Assembly: GCA_020024765.1 (NCBI GenBank)
Contig: JAHHTG010000011.1
Location: forward strand, 1-20,209
Length of the DNA stretch: 20,209 bases
Source: Thomasclavelia sp.
GTDB lineage: Bacteria > Bacillota_I > Bacilli_A > Erysipelotrichales > Erysipelotrichaceae
Direction: 5' to 3'
Shown: one piece after another, positions 15,805-20,209 of the stretch
Position numbering within the stretch: the stretch's first letter is position 1
How the letters are laid out: each line of letters starts with the position of its first letter
Translations under genes and position numbers: made by a program
The notes under the pieces: generated by a model
Database searches by the model: none
What the model was told of the DNA's origin: nothing
Seen by the model: the letters and a program-made list of their open reading frames with translations, nothing else

Positions 15805-15837
15805 AAAAAGGGACATGCGCTAAACATGCATGATCCC
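15805..15837 (-). terminator. Riboswitch expression-platform terminator
   Basis: On the minus strand GGGA-U-CAUGC (15837-15828) pairs with GCAUGUCCC (15818-15810) as a nine-pair stem with one bulged U, and is followed by UUUUU. It lies between the lysine aptamer and the GGAGGAG ribosome site, so it is the likely lysine-dependent off switch. Confidence 0.85.
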
Positions 15838-15870
15838 TACAGAAAATAGATAAGTTTATATATTTAGCCG

Positions 15871-16030
15871 TATATAAGCTCCCTTCGTTTTCTGAAGGAG
15901 TGATATAGGTATTCCCTATATCCCCAAGTTAGTTCTTTGCCAAGAACTCCTTTCGGCGATGATTACCTTTTGAGACTTTCACAGCTTGCCAGCTCCTGTC
16001 TCGACTCTGATGCATCGCTACCTCGTATAT
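15871..16030 (-). ncRNA. Lysine riboswitch (L-box) aptamer
   Basis: The leader folds as a five-arm lysine aptamer. AUAUACGAGG at the 5' end (16030-16021) and GCUUAUAUA at the 3' end (about 15879-15871) form an AU-rich P1. GCGAUG pairs with CAUCGC in P2, with GAGAC/GUCUC above it. P3 is AGUUCUU/AAGAACU, P4 is GAUAUAGG/CCUAUAUC, and P5 is CUUC/GAAG. The CAUCGCCGAAAGG segment next to P3 (about 15949-15961) is the strongest L-box signature, and GAGGUAGCG near the 5' side also fits. About 160 bases is the usual size. After P1, AGCUUAUAUA can alternatively pair with UAUAUAAACU across an eight-base loop, which would break P1, as expected for a switch. The rest of 15785-16115 holds the platform terminator, the promoter and the upp terminator. 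Confidence 0.88.
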
Positions 16031-16042
16031 TTAGCAATTTCC

Positions 16043-16071
16043 ATTGTAATACTATTATTAAATATAGTCAA
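16043..16071 (-). promoter_or_regulatory. Sigma-A promoter of the lysine riboswitch operon
   Basis: TTGACT (16071-16066) and TACAAT (16048-16043) stand exactly 17 bases apart on the minus strand, each matching consensus at five of six bases. Initiation near 16036 would begin the transcript a few bases before the aptamer P1. Confidence 0.85.
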
Positions 16072-16103
16072 AAAAACTATATGCATTGAATTACATATAG
16101 TTT
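16067..16103 (-). terminator. Intrinsic terminator of upp
   Basis: AAACTATATG (16103-16094), a ten-base loop and CATATAGTTT (16083-16074) form a perfect ten-pair stem followed by TTTT, 12 bases after the upp stop. The T-run runs directly into the TTGACT -35 of the next promoter. Confidence 0.85.
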
Positions 16104-16115
16104 AATGTTTATAAA

Positions 16116-16736
16116 TTATTTTGTACCAAAGATACGGTCACCTGCATCACCAAGTCCAGGCACAATGTATCCTTTCTCATTCAAGTGACTATCCATAGCC
16201 GCTAAATAAATGTCAACATCTGGGTGTGCTTCTTCAACAGCCTTCACGCCTTCAGGTGCACCTACTAAACATACAAGTTTAATATTTTTAGCACCACGGG
16301 CTTTAATCATATCAATGGCCGCAATAGCACTACCTCCTGTTGCAAGCATTGGATCAAGAACCATGTTGACAGCGTCCTTCAAGTTGTTTGGGAACTTAGC
16401 GAAATATTCGTGTGGTTCAAGAGTTTCTTCATCGCGATATAAACCAATAAAGCCAACTTTAGCCGTTGGAATTAAATCATTAATACCATTTACCAAACCT
16501 AAACCTGCTCTTAAAATTGGAATTAAAACAATTTCATTCTTAAGTTCAAAAGTATGACATTCGGCAACTGGTGTTTGAATATCAACCGGCTTTAAAGGTA
16601 AATCACGGCATATTTCGTATGCCATTAATCCGGCAATTTCATCCAAGTTTTGTTTAAAATCTTTTGTTTTTGTTTCAGCTTTACGCATTTGCGTTAATTT
16701 GTGGGTAATCAAAGGATGATCTAAGACTGTTAACAT
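16116..16736 (-). CDS. upp: Uracil phosphoribosyltransferase
   Basis: This cytosolic pyrimidine-salvage enzyme makes UMP from uracil and PRPP. The 206-residue length is standard. Diagnostic blocks are VLDHPLITHKLT at the start, ILRAGLGLVNGI (about 74-85), the PRPP-binding loop VLDPMLATGGSA (about 126-137), and the C-terminal uracil-binding YIVPGLGDAGDRIFGT. AGGAGG precedes ATG 16736 by nine bases. It is monocistronic between its own promoter and terminator; I see no PyrR-binding anti-antiterminator structure in the 76-base gap before it. Confidence 0.97.
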   Translation of the reverse strand: MLTVLDHPLITHKLTQMRKAETKTKDFKQNLDEIAGLMAYEICRDLPLKPVDIQTPVAECHTFELKNEIVLIPILRAGLGLVNGINDLIPTAKVGFIGLYRDEETLEPHEYFAKFPNNLKDAVNMVLDPMLATGGSAIAAIDMIKARGAKNIKLVCLVGAPEGVKAVEEAHPDVDIYLAAMDSHLNEKGYIVPGLGDAGDRIFGTK

Positions 16737-16763
16737 TTTTCAAGTCCTCCTAATTTCTTTTAT

Positions 16764-16792
16764 ATTGTATCATCATGCTGCCCATTCGCAAA
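16764..16792 (-). promoter_or_regulatory. Extended -10 promoter of upp
   Basis: TGATACAAT gives a TACAAT -10 (16769-16764) with a TG extension. The -35 position 17 bases upstream (16792-16787, TTTGCG) is weak and lies in the T-tract of the preceding terminator. Initiation near 16757 leaves a short leader of about 20 bases. Confidence 0.6.
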
Positions 16793-16814
16793 AGAAAAGC
16801 GTGAAAATCACGCT
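16790..16814 (-). terminator. Intrinsic terminator of the uvrA-hprK-lgt operon
   Basis: AGCGTGA (16814-16808), loop TTT and TCACGCT (16804-16798) form a perfect seven-pair stem followed by TTTCTTTT. The stem starts inside the stop codon of the lgt fusion gene. Confidence 0.85.
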
Positions 16815-18267
16815 AATCTAAATGAGCAGTTAAATGAACTGGCGTTTGAATAATTTCGCTAATTTCACCCAAATCACTAGTACAATAATTAGCACCATTT
16901 GCTTCTAAAACACCTAAACGTTCAATAGTTTGATTGAAACCAATTGTATATGCCCCAGCCGCACGACCAGCTAAGACATCACATGGATTGTCACCAACAT
17001 AAACAAGTTCATCACGGAACCAACGATTTTGTTTAAGGATTTTATTGATGCCTTCTGGACTTGGTTTATGTTTTTTAACATCATCACCACCGACGATATC
17101 TTCAACATATTGATCTAGGTTATAAAGTTTTAAGTTATTCAAAACATTATCATGACGTTTTGTCGATACAACCCCGACATGGTAACCGTGATCTTTTAAG
17201 AATTTTAATAGTTCATCAGCATGTGGCATCATACGATTCACATTTTCAAAAATCTTTGCGTTGTGTTCGCGATATAATGCTTTTAATTCTTCTGGATCTT
17301 TGTCCGGGAAATATTTAATAAACATTGCTTCGAGAGATGGACCCAAAACTTCTTGACGAACTTCATTTGTGAATTTATCAGATGCGCCCATTTTTTCAAA
17401 GACATATTCATAGCTCTTAATAATGCCAGTTTCAGTGTCTAGTAGTGTACCATCTAAATCAAATAAAACTGTTGCTTTTGGTTCTTTAAAGAATTTATTT
17501 AATAAACCAATAAAACCTAGAACACCGATAATGATATAAATTAGTGAAGTGACTTGAGCCATCTTAAAATTGCCAATCATCAATGAATCAGTACGACGTC
17601 CTTCGATAAAGAAACGGATTAGGCCATACCACATTAAATAAGCAAATGTTAAATCACCACGTTTATTTTGACGTTTCTTAAGTAAACCAACAATTAGGAT
17701 AAAACCAACAATGCATCCAATACTTTCGAATAAAAACATTGGTTCATAGTAATGGCCATCAATAAACATGCCGTCTTTGATAAATGACAGAACACCATCA
17801 TAATAACTTTCAGCTACTTCTAAACCATGACATTCTTGATTCGCAAAGTTACCCCAACGACCAATTGCTTGAGCAATTAAGACATTTGGAACTACAGCAT
17901 CAGCTAGACGCAAAGGATTTAAACCACGTTTTTTGCAGAAATATAATCCATATAACATAGCCGCAATAAAACCACCATGAATTGCTAAACCACCATCCCA
18001 AATCGCGATGATTTTCCAAGGATGAGTAATAAAGAAATTAAAGTCATAGAAAGCACAGAACCATAGACGGGCTCCTAAGAAACCAAACCATAGTACTCCG
18101 ATAAATAAATCTTCAGCATATTCTTCGGGATAGCCATTCTTACGCATGTTGCGTTTTGATAATGAGTAGGCAATCAAGGCCCCGGTCATAATCAATAAAG
18201 CATACCAAGTAATGGTTAAATTACCGAGTGCTAAGAAGATTTTACGACTCGGAAAAAATTCAATCAT
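16813..18267 (-). CDS. lgt: Lgt prolipoprotein diacylglyceryl transferase fused to a PpaX-like HAD phosphatase
   Basis: A single 484-residue frame carries two enzymes. Residues 1-260 are Lgt, the membrane enzyme that moves diacylglycerol from phosphatidylglycerol onto the lipobox Cys of prolipoproteins: several helices, HGG (97-99), the Lgt signature GRWGNFANQECHG (136-148) and RFFIEGRRTDSL (218-229). Residues 264-484 are a complete HAD phosphatase: FDLDGTLLDT (D270, D272), ST (368-369), HKPSPE (K401) and GDNPCD (D426, D430), with a four-helix cap. In B. subtilis hprK is followed by lgt and, nearby, ppaX, which encodes the pyrophosphatase that removes PPi made by HPrK, so the HAD half is most likely PpaX-like. 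A phosphoglycolate-phosphatase-type role is the alternative. The gene overlaps hprK as ATGA. No internal stop or frameshift is visible, so the fusion looks genuine. Confidence 0.92.
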   Translation of the reverse strand: MIEFFPSRKIFLALGNLTITWYALLIMTGALIAYSLSKRNMRKNGYPEEYAEDLFIGVLWFGFLGARLWFCAFYDFNFFITHPWKIIAIWDGGLAIHGGFIAAMLYGLYFCKKRGLNPLRLADAVVPNVLIAQAIGRWGNFANQECHGLEVAESYYDGVLSFIKDGMFIDGHYYEPMFLFESIGCIVGFILIVGLLKKRQNKRGDLTFAYLMWYGLIRFFIEGRRTDSLMIGNFKMAQVTSLIYIIIGVLGFIGLLNKFFKEPKATVLFDLDGTLLDTETGIIKSYEYVFEKMGASDKFTNEVRQEVLGPSLEAMFIKYFPDKDPEELKALYREHNAKIFENVNRMMPHADELLKFLKDHGYHVGVVSTKRHDNVLNNLKLYNLDQYVEDIVGGDDVKKHKPSPEGINKILKQNRWFRDELVYVGDNPCDVLAGRAAGAYTIGFNQTIERLGVLEANGANYCTSDLGEISEIIQTPVHLTAHLD

Positions 18268-19220
18268 AATTCATTCTCCTGATTCTTTTTCATAAATTCC
18301 ATTACACGTTGATCAAAGAGCTTTGCACTATCTAAGCCCTTTTGAGATAAACGGTAATTGGCTACAGCCGATTCAACAATGACACCCATTGCACGGCCTT
18401 CTTTAATTGGAATATCGTAGACGGGTTTTTCCACACCTAAGATATCAACACGTTTTTGTTTCTCAATACCGATACGATCAATGATTTGTTCGGCATCAAA
18501 TGGCACTAAGTTAATAATGACATCGAGATTAGTCTTATCGAGGGTACTTGTCGAACCAAAAGCCATCGAAACATCAATGACACCAACCCCGCGAATCTCT
18601 AACATGTTTCTTAAAACTGGCGGTGGTGTACAAATAATGTCATTATGAATGCGATAAACTTCAACGCAATCATCAGCTACCAACATATGACCACGGCGAA
18701 TTAATTCAAGGGCAAGTTCTGATTTACCGATTCCAGATTCACCACAAATCATGACACCAACACCATAGATATCCATCATAACAGCATGCATGGTCTTGCT
18801 TGGCGCTAAACGTTCATCTAGATAAGCAATCACCTGCACAACAAAACGATGTGTATATTCTTCAATCTCAAAGATTGGGAAATTACGTGCTTTAGCAATA
18901 CGTAATAAAGTTTCTGGTGCGTGATTACCACCCGTCATAATAATGCAAGGGGTATATGCATCAGTAATTGATTCAAAGCGAGTGGTTAAAATGTTCTCCG
19001 GAAGAGTCTTAATAAAGTCCATTTCCTTATTGCCAATAATCGTAATACGCTTTAAGTCATTCGGACGAATATAACCCGCTAATTCAAGTCCAGGACGGTT
19101 GATATCAGGCGCAATGACCCAACGATCAAGGCTTTTATTATCGCCACAAACTTGTTCTAGTTTAAAAGCACGTTTTATGTCACGGACATAGACTCGTTTA
19201 TTTAATACTTCATTATCCAT
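18264..19220 (-). CDS. hprK: HPr kinase/phosphorylase
   Basis: HprK phosphorylates HPr on Ser46 with ATP or PPi when glycolytic intermediates are high, and reverses this by phosphorolysis that releases PPi. Phospho-Ser-HPr then acts with CcpA in catabolite control. Of 318 residues, the N-terminal half (about 1-130) is the variable domain, and the catalytic half has HAVMMDIYG (H145), P-loop GESGIGKS (160-167), VADDCVEVYR (182-191) and the family signature LEIRGVGVIDV (207-217). GGAGG before ATG 19220 lies within the end of uvrA, and the genes overlap by eight bases; the TGA stop overlaps the lgt start. Its substrate HPr is encoded at 3045-3311. Confidence 0.97.
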   Translation of the reverse strand: MDNEVLNKRVYVRDIKRAFKLEQVCGDNKSLDRWVIAPDINRPGLELAGYIRPNDLKRITIIGNKEMDFIKTLPENILTTRFESITDAYTPCIIMTGGNHAPETLLRIAKARNFPIFEIEEYTHRFVVQVIAYLDERLAPSKTMHAVMMDIYGVGVMICGESGIGKSELALELIRRGHMLVADDCVEVYRIHNDIICTPPPVLRNMLEIRGVGVIDVSMAFGSTSTLDKTNLDVIINLVPFDAEQIIDRIGIEKQKRVDILGVEKPVYDIPIKEGRAMGVIVESAVANYRLSQKGLDSAKLFDQRVMEFMKKNQENEL

Positions 19221-20209
19221 AATAGCCCTCCGCTAAAACTTTCTTCAAATATTGACCAGTATAGCTTTCTTCACAGGCTGCTATTTTCTCAGGTGTGCCT
19301 GTTGCTACTAATGTGCCACCTTGGTCACCACCTTCTGGCCCTAAATCTATTATATAGTCAGCTGATTTAATCACATCTAAATTATGTTCAATAACAAGTA
19401 CTGTATCACCATTTTCAACAATACGTTTGAAAATGGCAATCAATTTCTTGACATCATCACTATGTAAACCGGTTGTTGGTTCATCTAAGACAAATAACGT
19501 TTTACCTGTAGCCTTCTTTTGAAGTTCGCTTGCCAATTTAACCCTTTGTGCTTCGCCACCTGAAAGTGTTGTTGCACTTTGGCCGAGTTCAATATAGCCT
19601 AAACCAACTTCATATAGAACTTCAAGTTTGGCACGAATTTTTGGAATATTGTAGAAAAATTCTAAAGCTTCTTTAACGCTCATCTTTAAAACATCATAGA
19701 TGTTTTTTCCTTTATAAGTAACAGCTAAAGTTTCTTCATTATAGCGACGCCCATGACATTCTTCGCATTCAACATAAACGTCCGGTATAAACAACATTGA
19801 AATTTTCTTCACACCATCGCCATCGCAAGCTTCACAACGTCCACCTTTGACATTGAAAGAGAAACGTGACTTATCATATCCTCTTTCCTTTGCGGCTGGC
19901 GTTAATGCGAATAAATCACGGATATCATCAAAGACTTTCGTATAAGTTGCAGGATTTGATCGTGGAGTGCGTCCAATTGGTTCTTGAGAAATATTGATAA
20001 TCTTATCGATATTTTCAACTCCTTCAATTTTTTTGAATTGGCCAGTCTTAATCTTTGGATTATTTAATTCTTTTTGTAAGGCTTTAGTAATGATTTCATT
20101 CACCAATGTCGACTTACCGCTACCACTAACACCTGTAACTACGCTAAGCGTGCCTAAAGGAATTTTGACATTAATCTTCTTTAAATTATTTTCGCTAGCA
20201 CCATATACC
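19213..20209 (-). CDS. uvrA: Excinuclease ABC subunit UvrA, C-terminal part (5' end outside window)
   Basis: UvrA is the dimeric ATPase that scans DNA for bulky lesions and loads UvrB in nucleotide excision repair. The visible part is the last 331 residues. It opens with VYGASENNLKKINVKIPLG and the second Walker A GVSGSGKSTLVNE (starting at about 20136). A zinc-finger block CEACDGDG...CEECHGRR follows (two CxxC pairs), then the signature LSGGEAQRVKLASEL and Walker B LFVLDEPTTGLH, with the switch His in VIEHNLDV. The frame is open to the right edge, so a TTG at 20106, in the middle of the P-loop sequence, is not a start. Its last codons carry the ribosome site of hprK. Confidence 0.97.
   Translation of the reverse strand, partial: VYGASENNLKKINVKIPLGTLSVVTGVSGSGKSTLVNEIITKALQKELNNPKIKTGQFKKIEGVENIDKIINISQEPIGRTPRSNPATYTKVFDDIRDLFALTPAAKERGYDKSRFSFNVKGGRCEACDGDGVKKISMLFIPDVYVECEECHGRRYNEETLAVTYKGKNIYDVLKMSVKEALEFFYNIPKIRAKLEVLYEVGLGYIELGQSATTLSGGEAQRVKLASELQKKATGKTLFVLDEPTTGLHSDDVKKLIAIFKRIVENGDTVLVIEHNLDVIKSADYIIDLGPEGGDQGGTLVATGTPEKIAACEESYTGQYLKKVLAEGYYG

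Noticed and set aside
15785..16060. T-box or SAM riboswitch as an alternative for the leader before the permease.
   Set aside because: No T-box sequence pairs with the NCCA end in an antiterminator, and the SAM S-box core is absent; the CAUCGCCGAA core and five-arm layout fit the lysine class.
20104..20106. TTG 20106 as a start for a short ABC-type protein.
   Set aside because: It falls in the P-loop region of UvrA, and the frame continues upstream to the window edge with clear UvrA sequence.

Overview
The window is a gene-dense stretch of a low-GC Gram-positive (Bacillota) chromosome in which every recognisable gene lies on the minus strand, so all positions below are read right to left. 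The lineage is suggested by HPr with both His15 and Ser46, an HPr kinase/phosphorylase, the c-di-AMP phosphodiesterase GdpP, the rpsF-ssb-rpsR and yybS-gdpP-rplI-dnaB gene orders, strong GGAGG ribosome sites and an L-box leader. TGA ends hprK in a TGA/ATG overlap and is not read through anywhere, so this is not the Mycoplasma code. An Erysipelotrichia-type or related small-genome Bacillota fits, but the sequence alone does not settle the genus. There are no mobile elements, tRNAs, rRNAs or CRISPR arrays.

Layout from right to left. (1) 20209-16790: the 3' end of uvrA, hprK, and a fused lgt-HAD phosphatase gene, overlapping one another and ending in a terminator. (2) 16792-16067: upp, with its own extended -10 promoter and a terminator. 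(3) 16071-12752 and perhaps to 12295: a near-consensus promoter, a lysine riboswitch with a terminator, a fused substrate-binding/permease gene, its ABC ATPase, cutC, and then a gtrA-type membrane gene that may have its own promoter. (4) 12292-3410: a long replication/translation/envelope operon, rpsF-ssb-rpsR-[hairpin]-yybS-gdpP-rplI-dnaB-M23 peptidase-htrA-like protease-rlmH. Gaps from yybS onward are a few bases or overlaps. (5) 3376-3005: ptsH with promoter and terminator. (6) 2987-1: phosphohexomutase, trmR, and a highly acidic Cys-motif protein that runs off the left edge.

The genes link in several ways. HPr (ptsH), HPr kinase/phosphorylase and a PpaX-like HAD domain make up the phospho-HPr cycle of carbon catabolite control, and the HAD domain is physically fused to the membrane enzyme Lgt. 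The lysine riboswitch assigns a likely substrate to an ABC importer whose protein sequence alone would only say 'polar amino acid'. The rpsF leader carries a hairpin with an adjacent CCG, as expected for S6:S18 autoregulation. A second perfect hairpin hides the ribosome site of yybS.

The least conventional items are the lgt-HAD fusion, the acidic Cys-rich protein at the left edge, the RBS-sequestering hairpin between rpsR and yybS, and an SSB whose C-terminal tip ends in PFY instead of PF. No clearly new multi-gene system is visible.
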